This document shows positions 1 to 7,301 of a DNA stretch of 10,669 bases, piece by piece. Origin of the DNA: Gracilaria vermiculophylla (taxonomy: Eukaryota; Rhodophyta; Florideophyceae; Gracilariales; Gracilariaceae). The first letter of the stretch is position 1; every line of letters starts with the position of its first letter. The translations under genes and the position numbers were made by a program. The notes beneath the pieces are model-generated. The model was given only the letters and a program-made list of their open reading frames with translations, made no database searches and was not told the DNA's origin. The stretch is from assembly GCA_019155205.2 (NCBI GenBank), contig JAHNZQ020000308.1:5964142-5974810 (forward strand), given 5' to 3'.

Positions 1-193
1 AGTCTTCTTCTACATTTTCCGGTTGGAGTCTCTTGTCTATTCGCGCAGGTTTCTAAGCCGCCGATCCCCAGGACGCATCATAGCAGCGCCTGTAGGAGCA
101 TTGTCCGCCCAGTGAACCTCCCCCTCCACTTGGTGTTTGCGGATCCCTTTTAGAATTCCCCCGGATCGCGACAGCGGATACCGGAGACCACCT
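1..193. other. Unassigned sequence beyond the integrase fragment
   Basis: This stretch looks richer in G and C than the AT-rich DNA around it. An open frame on the minus strand (219-37, 60 codons) contains GGLRYPLSRSGGILKG and EGEVHWADNAPTGAAM. I do not recognise it as integrase core, chromodomain or any other family. It may be degraded integrase, a different repeat abutting a deletion, or chance. Confidence 0.3.
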
Positions 194-379
194 TTAGGAA
201 TACGCGCCTTTGGAGTCACTAAAAACTCCTAACGGACGTTGTGCTTTACTACCTCGACAGGAGGACTGACAGTACCACATCTTAGAATCATGCGCTAGTT
301 GCAACACATTGGACACGGTTTTTCTCGGTATGCAAAGCTTTCCATTGTAGGATAGTCTTTCGCCATCATTTTTGAGCAT
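194..379 (-). pseudogene. pol: Integrase N-terminal (HHCC-type) fragment of gypsy pol
   Basis: The frame contains LSYNGKLCIPRKTVSN and VLQLAHDSKM. This matches the segment that leads into the integrase zinc-binding domain in Ty3/gypsy elements, with the His of LAHD as one ligand. After DSKM the expected HHCC continuation and the DDE catalytic core are not found. The peptide turns into unrelated sequence and stops at 194. Either the window edge and a deletion remove the core, or another sequence is joined here. Confidence rests mainly on the CIPR...LAHD segment and its correct position after RNase H. Confidence 0.65.
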
Positions 380-699
380 TGGGAGTATCTTTTCCAGTTT
401 CCGTCTTTAAATCTGATTATCTGGCCATTCATCATTCATGGCTTTCACAACAAGACGAAAGAAATGATCTTCATCGTATCAAGTTATCATGTCTTTATAT
501 TTGACATATTGCGCTTCAATGCAATTGCATAAAAAGCCACCGTCATTCTTTTCTATAACATGAGGATATCTAGATTAAACATCTCCTAGGATGTGTATCT
601 TGCCAGGTTTTAGATTTATCGGGAATATTCTGAAGTTCCCAAGAGTTTCATGCCATCCCGATTCTTTTCTACACAGTTTCGGTTTTGTGTAAAACCTCT
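380..699 (-). pseudogene. pol: Degraded RNase H to integrase linker of gypsy pol
   Basis: This lies between the RNase H end (TDNQVL box at about 715) and the integrase start (379). In all three minus-strand frames the stretch is broken by stops. Short pieces such as DGNWKRYSQCSKM could derive from the tether between the domains. Nothing else is recognisable, and position is the main reason for the assignment. Confidence 0.45.
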
Positions 700-1139
700 T
701 TTTAGCACTTGGTTGTCTGTAAAGTCTTCGAACTCCGACCCCTCCAGATATCATCTGAACACATTAAGAAATGAGATAAGCCCAACAAGCACCCTGTCAT
801 TAGCTGTATACACGAACTCTGCTGGGATACCTTCTTTGAATAGAAGACAATGAAGCGGTTTCTTCCATTCTCATCAATTTGTGTCAAAGTTTCACCAATA
901 GCAGTCTGTGAAGCATCAATGTGACATTTGGACGGCTTGCTCCAATCTAGCGATATAAAAATTGGTGCATTTGTGATTGCTTCTTTTAACTTCCGGAATG
1001 CTTCATCACAGTTTTCATTCTAGTTCTCGATACCTAGGTATTTCTTCGTCAGATTCGTCATTGGAGCAGCAACTTTTGAAAACTTTGGTATGAAACGTCG
1101 AAAAAAATGCAGTTGTCCCGAGAAACTTCGAACTTCACA
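700..1139 (-). pseudogene. pol: RT connection and RNase H region of gypsy pol
   Basis: RNase H removes the RNA strand during reverse transcription. From 1139 one frame reads CEVRSFSGQLHFFRRFIPKF and KVAAPMTNLTKK, the standard RT thumb and connection. After a TAG at 1020-1022 it continues with CDEAFRKLKEAITNAPIF and then KCHIDASQTAIGETLTQIDE. The last of these carries the first RNase H catalytic Asp and is followed by RFIVFYSKK. The middle catalytic Glu region is degraded (LMTGCLLGL). The next Asp is still visible as TDNQVLKRGF, but in a different frame at about 723-697. At least one frameshift and several stops make it non-functional. Confidence 0.85.
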
Positions 1140-1171
1140 TCCGGATTTCGGCTTTGGTCAAATTTTTAGTA

Positions 1172-1845
1172 CTACACTTCGACCTTAGATGGGTTAATTC
1201 TCATTCCATCCTTACCAACAAGGAATTCTAGGAAATCGATCTCTGTTTTCGTATTCAAACTTCTCTGGGCACATAAACCACTTTTTTCCTTAAATCGACG
1301 CAGTACAGTTTCCATGTGCTTCAAGGGACTTTCTTCATTCTTACTGAAAATCAGGAGATCATCCACATAAACCGCCAGAAAGTCATCAATAGAATCATAA
1401 AAGAGCTGGTTCATCAGCGATGAAAAGTCGCAGGAGCATTGCAAAGCCCCACGGGCAAAACAAGATACTCAAATTGTTCATAGTTTATGTTGAACACAGT
1501 CTTCTCGATATATTCTGGCTTCACCCGTACTTGATGGAATCCATTTTTAAGATCTAACTTGGAGAAAAATTTTGCTTCTCCAAGCCTGTCAAACATCTCA
1601 TTGTATCTCGGGATGAAAACGCTATTATTTTTCGTGAGTAGATTAAGTGCTCTATAGTCTACGACTCCTCTTAATTTTCCGTTTTATTTCACGAAAAATA
1701 ACAAAGCTCTATACGGAGATTTGCTTGGTCTTATCTTCCCTGATTTCAGCAGCTTCTCCACATATGTCTTTGCTGCTTCTACCTCGCCAGGAGACAGCTG
1801 AAATAACGAATGATGTGGAGGCTTATAGTCTTCTTTAATCTGGAT
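1172..1845 (-). pseudogene. pol: Reverse transcriptase of gypsy pol, one frameshift
   Basis: This is the RNA-dependent DNA polymerase of the element. The visible motif order is PPHHSLFQLSPGEVEAAK (upstream of the fingers), KSGKIRPSKSPYRA, GKLRGVVDYRALN, FFSKLDLKNGFHQVRV (palm, first catalytic Asp), FEYLVLPVGLCNAPATF, then FLAVYVDDLLIFSKN with the YVDD catalytic pair, and finally EIDFLEFLVGKDGMRINPSKV. The three catalytic aspartates are present. A TAA at 1684-1686 and a TGA at 1924-1926 just upstream interrupt the first frame. At about 1425 the frame shifts, so that PATF is followed by SSLMNQLFYDSIDDF in a second frame running to 1172. The gene matches the usual Ty3/gypsy RT in length apart from this slip. 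Confidence 0.92.
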
Positions 1846-2100
1846 CTCACGATCAACGGATCTCTTTGATGGAAATCCAGACGATAAATATGTTTCGAAA
1901 ACAGACTCAAAATCAGCAAGCAGTCACTCCAATTCGGCATTCTTTTCAGTGAACTTTTCTTTCTCCGAATGCTTCACCTCTCGGATCTTACCTTGAAACA
2001 ATTCCAATTTCATCTTGTTCTCTCTCATCATTCTTCGGAACTTTTTCTCAACTACATTCATTACTTGAATCCTTTCATCATTCTATTGAATCGCTGGAAC

Positions 2101-2616
2101 AACATCGGATCCAACCTTCACAATCATTTGTTCAAAATCGATTGTTGATTTGTGGGCAACATGGCCCGGGATTCCTAACAGAAAAACATACCTGCAATTA
2201 GCAACGATCGAACTAGACGTAAAGGTATGAGCTCCAAGTCGTAAAGTTTCATTGAGTATGTCGTCCGATGCTTCTTTCTTTGTTTCTTTCTGAGAGTGCT
2301 CAACTATAGCGTTTTTCTAACCAACGTCAAAGATATTTCTGCTTTTGTATTTAGCCAGAAACTATTTGCTTACCACGTTAGTATTACATCCATCATTTTT
2401 CAATACTTTTACACTTTGTCCATGCATGGTACCACTCAGTACAAGTGAAGAATCTACAGGTGTAGGTCTTTCCATAAAGATGTTGTCATCACGACTCCTA
2501 ATCATGACTTTTGACTCTGCACTTGAGATATTTGGCACATCACGGCCCTCTTCTCTTTTTGAGGCCTCCACTTCGTCCTTTAGAGAATTCGACGCGCTCT
2601 CCAAGCTGCGGATCAC
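2101..2616 (-). pseudogene. pol: Retropepsin (aspartic protease) region of gypsy pol
   Basis: This region would cleave the Gag-Pol polyprotein. It reads LSGTMHGQSVKVLKNDGCNTN followed by VVSK, a retropepsin strand and active-site loop. About 80 residues on comes SIVANCRYVFLLGIPGHVAH, which fits the family's second conserved segment ending in LLG. Related elements, as I recall them, carry Asp at the first position of the active-site triplet; here the triplet reads N-D-G (2389-2397), so the catalytic Asp looks lost. In-frame TAG codons lie at 2362-2364, 2317-2319 and 2083-2085. The same frame continues without a shift into RT, so PR and RT were one polyprotein. The segment between the knuckle and 2616 is charged, poorly conserved linker. 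Confidence 0.75.
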
Positions 2617-2711
2617 ACTGTCTTCGTGTAGAACCTGAGTGTTTACTATTCCTTAATGTAGAGCACTCACTTTTTTTGAGGACGCGAGTCATTGTCAGGA
2701 GTCCGGTTCGT

Positions 2712-3457
2712 TTAGGTGTTGCTCCCCTGAACAATCATTTTCTTCTGCTGGGTTTTCCCATTCTTGTGTTTCCACGGATGTCATCCAAGCTTTTGACAAA
2801 GAAAACAGGCACTGTTATTCAAATCTCTCATTTGCTCAGCACCTATTTATCGCTGATTATTTTGCCTTTGGACATTCACAATTTCTATGGAAACTGGTCC
2901 AGTCTGAAAACCTGTATTGAATCTGAATCCGTGCTTACAGAAGAATCCTGCACGATTTAAAGCTCCATCGACGTTTAGCGCAATCTTCGCTGCTTCTTCA
3001 AACATTGTTGCACTGGCTTTGACAACTTCCTGAAAAATACGAGGCTTCAATCCTTCGGTGAATCTAGCCAGCTTCTCGGAACCAGTTATACCTGGAATGT
3101 CGATCACATTGTTTCGAAAAATAGACAAATGGATGTCTACAATGGTTCTGTGTTTCAGCTTATACAGTCTGTCTCGTGCTCTCACAATACTATCTTTGGA
3201 AGCAAACGCGTTCTCAACATAGAGTTTAAAGGATTCCAAAGTAAGCGGAATATTTTTTTCCAATATCATTGTACACCACCAGTCGCAGCGGTACCCGTCA
3301 TTGACGTTGAGGCGCAATCGACTACAGTACGTGCACCTATGTCAATACCTTGCCCAATTTGAACGAGACGAAGATAGTTCTTAACGGAGTGTAACCATGC
3401 AAAAACAGTCAAGGCATAAAGCAAGCCATCATACTTATCGGGCTTCGAAGGTTTCAT
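2712..3457 (-). pseudogene. gag: Gag of the Ty3/gypsy element, frameshifted
   Basis: Gag would form the virus-like particle that packages element RNA. The first frame starts at ATG 3457 (MKPSKPDKYDG), contains the capsid-like WLHSVKNYLRL stretch, and ends at 3266. The similarity continues in another frame (3317-2847) with WWCTMILEKN, then ARDRLYKLKHRT, FRNNVIDIPGITGSEKLARF, GLKPRIFQEV and ALNVDGALNRAGF. That series is typical of the retrotransposon gag domain. The switch falls at about 3285, where the expected AATWW box reads AATGG in one frame and WW in the next, so a one-base loss explains it. A TAA at 2847-2849 is followed in the same frame by a zinc knuckle (2807-2766), and the frame finally closes at 2712. 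The in-frame TAA and the TGA inside the knuckle mark it as a pseudogene. Confidence 0.85.
2766..2807 (-). other. Zinc-knuckle motif of Gag with a stop at a ligand position
   Basis: In the gag frame the peptide CFLCQKLG, a TGA stop, then HPWKH can be read. The spacing is Cys-X2-Cys-X4-stop-X4-His. A usual retroviral knuckle is C-X2-C-X4-H-X4-C. Here the last visible ligand is His, and the stop sits exactly where the third ligand belongs. TGA is one base from the Cys codon TGC or TGT, which would give a C-C-C-H arrangement. Zinc binding and RNA packaging are known roles of this motif; the identity of the lost residue is inferred. Confidence 0.6.
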
Positions 3458-3510
3458 GAAAACATGTTGAACTGTTTCTACCCCTCTAAAAGATGTTCTT
3501 TTTCTTGATA

Positions 3511-3576
3511 TTTATAGCACCCGTACGTAAGGTCCTTTGGCTCCAAGTATATTCTCTTGGCCGGAAGTGCTATAAA
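3511..3576. repeat. Inverted repeat with perfect 10-bp arms
   Basis: TTTATAGCAC at 3511-3520 is matched exactly by GTGCTATAAA at 3567-3576. Inside, CCAAG and CTTGG pair around TATATTCT, so the whole 66 bases can fold as a two-tier hairpin. On the minus strand the right-to-left reading gives TATAAATA at about 3509-3516, a good TATA-box match some 50 bases upstream of the gag start at 3457. Whether this is LTR or leader promoter sequence or coincidence is open, because no LTR was found. Confidence 0.5.
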
Positions 3577-3974
3577 ATTCAATGACTCGGACAATACTTG
3601 ACACTAGGAAAGTACTGCTCAGCTGCCTTTTCAGGATATCACCACCAGTTTACCTAGAATCACAGGGTGTGATGTAGTCAATGCAGACCTTCACGCTGTC
3701 CTTACCGTAATAACGTAGCTTCAACAGTCGACCGTGAGATATCTAGTGAACAGCGCGTTGAAAGAACCTAGTAAAGTTCACCTTGTCCAAGGCTTGACTG
3801 CGTATTGATTCACAAGCGTTACTCGAAAGCCATGCCCAGCAGGTGTGACCTAGCTAATAGCCAACAAGTGAGAAGGGTTGAGGGGGATACTTGGTTTCAT
3901 AGCAGATAAACCTGGTCGGTAAACAGTGTTCGGTAATCTTTTGCTCTTGCCTGCACCCGATATCCACCGGCTAG

Positions 3975-4037
3975 CACAGTACTGTACAAGGGTGGCTCCA
4001 ACACCCAACAGCCAGTAGCTGTAGCCCCAGTACTGTG
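3975..4037. repeat. Inverted repeat with perfect 10-bp arms
   Basis: CACAGTACTG at 3975-3984 pairs exactly with CAGTACTGTG at 4028-4037, and TGGCT/AGCCA inside can pair as well. The arms contain the self-complementary core CAGTACTG. The repeat may be a fold-back element or part of an LTR leader; no coding sequence overlaps it convincingly. Confidence 0.5.
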
Positions 4038-4567
4038 TCAACGACTACCTGGCGCTCATGCCCACACGTTACCCTACTGTGAACAACTTTACATAGATTA
4101 GACGTCTCAGCAGAGTTGATTTCCAATAAAAGTTTTGATTAAAACAAGACAACATCCAAGAAAACTGATGTCCTTTTCACAAAAATCAGAAATCGAAATC
4201 AAAACCAAATCTCAAAAAAATCACGATAATTCTAGAAAATTCCACTACACAAGATTCCACTTCAAAACATTTCACGTTTATGTCGGCGGTTTTTCTCTTC
4301 AATTAGGGCGATTATGGCAGCCGGAACGGTTGCGTTGCTACACTACCAGTGAAATGAATAGGAGTAGGTAGACGGTAGATTGAATAAAATATTACTTGCT
4401 TTGCCTGTTGCCCATGTTAATCGAGAGCACTACGCCTTTATGTAGACTTCAGATTCTTCCCATTGGAGAAATCTAGAACAGAGTTGTAAATTGCCGAGCA
4501 CAGCAGGTTGAGCTGGAAAGTTTCAAGAATGTTCTAGTGACATCGATGAACTTTCTTTCGACGCCAC

Positions 4568-4581
4568 AATAAATAAATAAA
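4568..4581 (+). promoter_or_regulatory. Overlapping AATAAA polyadenylation-signal matches
   Basis: Three overlapping AATAAA hexamers are read on the plus strand. They match the eukaryotic polyadenylation consensus, but in AT-rich DNA such a run is common by chance and no transcript can be assigned to it. Confidence 0.25.
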
Positions 4582-4786
4582 GTGTAACTTGCAAAACGTT
4601 TGTCACACGGACAGTTCTATTCTATTACAGTAATGGTATTCTACCACAAAAACATGTGAAATTCAATCATGAAGTGTAGAAAGCAGGTATGAGTGTTGTA
4701 GTGTGGGTGTTAAAACGCGTCGGTTTTTGCTGGCCTGGAGTGCTGCGGGCCGAGAAAGTTGCACTCACTTCTTTGGCCTCTCGCAC

Positions 4787-4807
4787 CACCATCGTTCGTC
4801 GATGGTG
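4787..4807. repeat. Short hairpin, 8-bp stem and 5-base loop
   Basis: CACCATCG and CGATGGTG flank the loop TTCGT. The stem is perfect but short, and no T-run or other motif follows, so no role is proposed. Confidence 0.35.
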
Positions 4808-5029
4808 CGTACAAGGCGTCATATCTTCTTTAAAACGGTCTTCTTGAGGCGAGCGTACTGTGTTTCTGTTGGTATTTTTGCACCAAGACCCTCTTCGAAC
4901 TATTATCACTGGAGTTGTTTTGAGCCCAGGGTTCAAGACGACGACCTTTCTTTGTTCGACTGATCTACTGCGTTTTTAATCCAACAGCTGATGTCTGAGA
5001 ATGGTGTAGAGATATCAAATGATCGGTAG

Positions 5030-5476
5030 AGACTGTATCAATTGCTTCACAAGATCGAGCTGATTGCCTTCTACAGATCACTTATATCAGGTTTGCACTG
5101 CAGTTTTCTGATAGAGCTCTTTGGAGTGCGTAGAAGTCGAGTATCGGTGAAGGGCAATCAAAAGGTCTCTTTGAAAACAAAGAAGATGATCGGGTGCAAG
5201 CTGCTGGTTAACTATTGGTGACCATTGCTGTTGACCCGCCCATGGCAGTTGTATCATAACGATATTTTCTGTGTTGCTCTACAGAGGTTATCGCTTCAGG
5301 CCGAAAATGATGTTTTTGCAAAGCTGAAGTTCTATTTCACGGAAGGAGATGGACCACATCTCGTTGAAAATAATATTCTTTCTTCTTACGATCAGATTAG
5401 TTCCGAGGATAATTTGGTCATTCCTGCTACAATAGGAGTCAGCCAAAACGAAGCTGTCCCTACAGGACGAAAATAA
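5030..5476 (+). pseudogene. Possible copia integrase C-terminus and linker
   Basis: One frame runs from 5030 to 5476 with a TGA at 5219-5221. It reads IELFGVRRSRVSVKGNQKVS and then LKTKKMIGCKLLVNYW, followed after the stop by LTRPWQLYHNDIFCVALQRL. This resembles the copia integrase C-terminal pattern: FG with a basic stretch, then a K-rich step, then a glycine/tyrosine step and an aromatic tail. An acidic linker with DGPHLVENNILSSYDQISSED follows. The match is pattern-level only, and position directly before the RT is the main support. It could instead be an unrelated open frame of 83 codons (5225-5476). Confidence 0.4.
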
Positions 5477-6470
5477 TAACTACTTTAAACCAATCGCCAA
5501 CACTCCCGTATCCACCACGTCTCTCCCAATAAGCACAAAGTTTACCTCATTACATTATTTATTCGTTGTAAGCTATGGAGCTTAGAGTACTATCTTGAAG
5601 TTGAAACTTCCGCTAGTCTCACACGAGAATCTTGATGCGAACAAAAACGTCATCCGCTCGAATTCTGCTACCGCATAGTTCCTCTTCATCCTTTTCGTTC
5701 TATATCTTGCTGTTCTATCCAAGTTTATCGCAGGCGATCGACATACTTCTTATGCCGTTTTGTAAGCCGGAGAAATGCGTCGGGGTATAATTATGAAGCC
5801 TATTCTAGGCTGTACCACTCACGCCGATAAAGGTTCGAAATTCCCAAAACCCGCTTATGGACTGGTCAAATGTAGTCGTTTGTAGCAAATATGAAGTAAA
5901 GATTGGATGCATGTTCTCAACTTCTCCAAAGTATACGGTCTCTCTCAGCTATTTATATTAAAAAAAGAAGAAGGCCTCATCATCCTAATAGTTCCAAAAC
6001 TAGTAGATGAGCTTCTTTTGGATGGGGCTCAGCAATTCATAAAAGACTGCTCTTCAGCTCTTTCTCAACAGTTCAAAGTCGGAAGGGTTACGTTAAAGGC
6101 CGAACTGATTTTGGTTCGCCTGTAGAACTAACAACTTCTAAAATACACTACTAAGATCTCCATGAACTAATTCCGTGAAACATTGAAACAAGTTTCTATA
6201 TCAAAATAGAAGGTTAAAGATGCTAATGCGCTTCAGACAACCTATGAAGTTCATGCAATTCATATATTGGCAGGACAACTGAACTACTAGCACCATATCG
6301 TTCTTCCCGAGGCTTCCTGCGCCGCAAGTTTCATGTCGTGACTTATTCCACGAATGAAGGGCACGCATTTCCTAAAGAGAAACCAATTGGCATCGTTGGT
6401 CTCCGCACTCTCTCCAACTTTCGGTTGCATTGTTGCAAAAGCCGCTTTTTGCATAAATGATGTATAGTCT
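5463..6470 (+). pseudogene. Copia-type reverse transcriptase relic
   Basis: In one frame the copia RT landmarks appear in order. LKLKLPLVSHENLDANKNVI corresponds to the conserved R-L-V-x-H-G-N-x-D step and is followed by SNSATA. Next come MKPIL and KFPKPAYGLVKCSR (the K-x-P-x-Y-G-L box), then GLIILIVPKLVDELLLDG at about 5967-6020 (the catalytic V-D-D box, here D-E), FKVGRV, and further on VHAIHILAGQLNY and VLPEASCAASFM. Stops interrupt at 5583 (TAG), 5676 (TAG), 5763 (TAA), 5883 (TAG), 5892 (TGA), 6123 (TAG) and beyond. The second catalytic Asp is changed to Glu. The enzyme is long dead, but the frame is almost free of indels. Confidence 0.8.
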
Positions 6471-6957
6471 TGTAACCTTCTCACATTATCCAATTCGAAT
6501 ATCGACCTTATATGGCCCTACAGGATATTGAATTGGTACTCACTTTCAAATCGTGAACGAGCACGCATTTCATCCTGCCAGTTGGTAGAGCTCCAGACAA
6601 AGTAGTGTTTCATTCCCTCTTATCAGTGCCGACATCAGAAAAGCAGCACATTCCGCTGATCGATCTATTCTACTTTTCGAATGTCTGCGTACTCTCATAA
6701 TCCCCTTTGGCGCGTTCACCCTCGGATTGGATTCTTTTGGGCGATATTCTACCACTACGACTCTTAATGAGGGCCGCAAACATCACTTTTGACCCATCGT
6801 TTCTCGGTTTTGCGAATGCTACAAAGCAGTGGACAATTCGGTATTATTTTGGATATCTGTATTCAGTATCCGTGTCGGTGCTTTTGAAGAAAGGAATGCT
6901 TTCTGGTTTGAACTCCTCAATACAGTACTAAAAACTAAATTGCTTTTGTCCGTAGCC
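6466..6957 (+). pseudogene. Copia-type RNase H relic
   Basis: One frame gives YGPTGY, then FQIVNEHAFHPASW, a TAG, SSRQSSVSF, ISADIRKAAHSADRSILLFE, LGLDSFGRYSTTTTLNEGR, PIVSRF and, near the end, EERNAFWFELLNTVLKTKLL. Copia RNase H typically shows an H-P/W-S-S-R-x-x-x-V-x-S step, then x-A-E-x-x-A-A, then D-S-x-G-L-Y-x-T-x-T-T-L-x-E-x-R, and the terminal A-D-x-L-T-K-R/K-N box; each has a recognisable counterpart here. The second acidic residue is ADI instead of AE, and several stops occur. The open frame at 6707-6931 in a neighbouring frame is a shadow of this one. Confidence 0.75.
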
Positions 6958-7163
6958 GCAGCTAGAAATAAGAGAACACAGCTAAACAAGTGGATACCAG
7001 GAGTTTAGAGTTTCTTCATGAACAAGGTTTTTCCTAGTTTGTGGATGCTAAGCTTAAATCTAGTTTGAGAAAAAGCATGTATTTTTTATTTCTTATGACA
7101 CGTGTGAAGACCAGGTCGCACTCTTCCCAAAGCGTTCAGGACAATTTTGCTCAGTCACCCTTA
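6958..7163. other. Short spacer between copia relic and Tc1 element
   Basis: The copia 3' LTR would be expected here. No repeat of this stretch was found elsewhere in the window and no polypurine tract stands out. A 68-codon open frame at 7041-7247 crosses the transposon terminus and is not a credible gene. Confidence 0.35.
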
Positions 7164-7169
7164 CACAGT

Positions 7170-7191
7170 GCGTTTCAAAAATATAGGACAC
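7170..7191 (+). repeat. Outer left transposase-site-like direct repeat (element 1)
   Basis: GTTTCAAAAATATAGGACA preceded by GC lies inside the left terminal repeat. The same 21 bases recur unchanged 91 bp further in at 7261. Confidence 0.9.
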
Positions 7192-7260
7192 TGAAAAGCG
7201 CGCCAAAATATGGATTTTTGCCTACTTTAGCCACCCCCCTTGTTTAATACCATCAAAAAC

Positions 7261-7282
7261 GCGTTTCAAAAATATAGGACAT
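7261..7282 (+). repeat. Inner left transposase-site-like direct repeat (element 1)
   Basis: This is identical to the outer left repeat over GCGTTTCAAAAATATAGGAC and one further base. It lies some 20 bases before the transposase start codon, so in related elements this position would also overlap the leader of the transposase mRNA. Confidence 0.9.
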
Positions 7283-7301
7283 TCCGTAGTATCCCTCAGT
7301 T

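Larger units (their letters stand above)
194..3457 (-). mobile_element. Degenerate Ty3/gypsy LTR retrotransposon (gag-PR-RT-RH-partial IN)
   Basis: Read on the minus strand, the domain order is Gag, zinc knuckle, retropepsin, reverse transcriptase, RNase H and the integrase zinc-binding start. This is the classical Ty3/gypsy (Metaviridae) order; copia would have integrase before RT. Protein similarity is continuous across most of 3.2 kb, but the reading frame changes at about 3285 and 1425, again between RT and RNase H, and within RNase H, and several stops interrupt it. The element is therefore dead as a self-coding unit. No LTR pair, primer-binding site or polypurine tract could be identified. 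The 5' LTR would lie above 3457 and the 3' LTR beyond base 1, if they survive. Edges are those of recognisable coding sequence, not of the element. Confidence 0.9.
3458..4130. other. Non-coding stretch upstream of gag, no gene seen
   Basis: This is where the 5' LTR, primer-binding site and leader of the minus-strand gypsy element should lie. I see the two inverted repeats listed separately but no tRNA-complementary primer site and no second copy of the stretch in the window. The longest open frame here, on the minus strand at 4041-3850, has no recognisable features and is probably chance. Confidence 0.4.
4131..5029. other. AT-rich intergenic stretch, no recognisable gene
   Basis: Open frames of 78-89 codons occur on both strands (4135-4371 plus, 4703-4963 plus, 4936-4667 minus). 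They show no known motifs, are compositionally biased, and the last two overlap on opposite strands. A run AATAAATAAATAAA at 4568-4581 contains overlapping polyadenylation-signal matches on the plus strand. It could belong to a transcript ending here or to an LTR of the downstream copia relic; nothing decides between them. A short hairpin (8-bp stem, 4787-4807) is also present. Confidence 0.4.
5030..6957 (+). mobile_element. Degenerate Ty1/copia LTR retrotransposon pol relic
   Basis: The plus strand carries, in order, a probable integrase C-terminal patch, reverse transcriptase and RNase H. Integrase before RT is the copia order and separates this relic from the gypsy one on the other strand. 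The RT part stays in one frame (start positions divisible by 3) from about 5463 to 6470 although many stops cut it. The RNase H part lies in a second frame from about 6466 to 6957. No LTR, gag or integrase core was recognised, so the 5' half is deleted or too decayed. Similarity can only be followed by motif, which argues for an old insertion. Confidence 0.8.

Noticed and set aside
2345..2960. Plus-strand open frames of 97 and 149 codons
   Set aside because: They lie antisense to the gypsy protease and Gag, whose motifs are on the minus strand, and have no recognisable features of their own.
4630..4645. TGGTATTCTACC as a copia primer-binding site
   Set aside because: Only the first six bases fit the initiator-Met type site, and no LTR end precedes it.
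4667..4963. Overlapping opposite-strand open frames of 86 and 89 codons as genes
   Set aside because: Mutual shadows with no motif on either strand; nothing allows a choice.
6287..6779. Minus-strand open frames of 68 and 69 codons
   Set aside because: They are shadows of the plus-strand copia RT and RNase H frames, which carry recognisable motifs.
6707..6931. Plus-strand 74-codon frame with a VLLKKGML stretch, first read as the copia C-terminus
   Set aside because: The neighbouring frame gives a continuous, better match (NEGR ... EERNAFWFELL) that stays in frame with the RNase H upstream.
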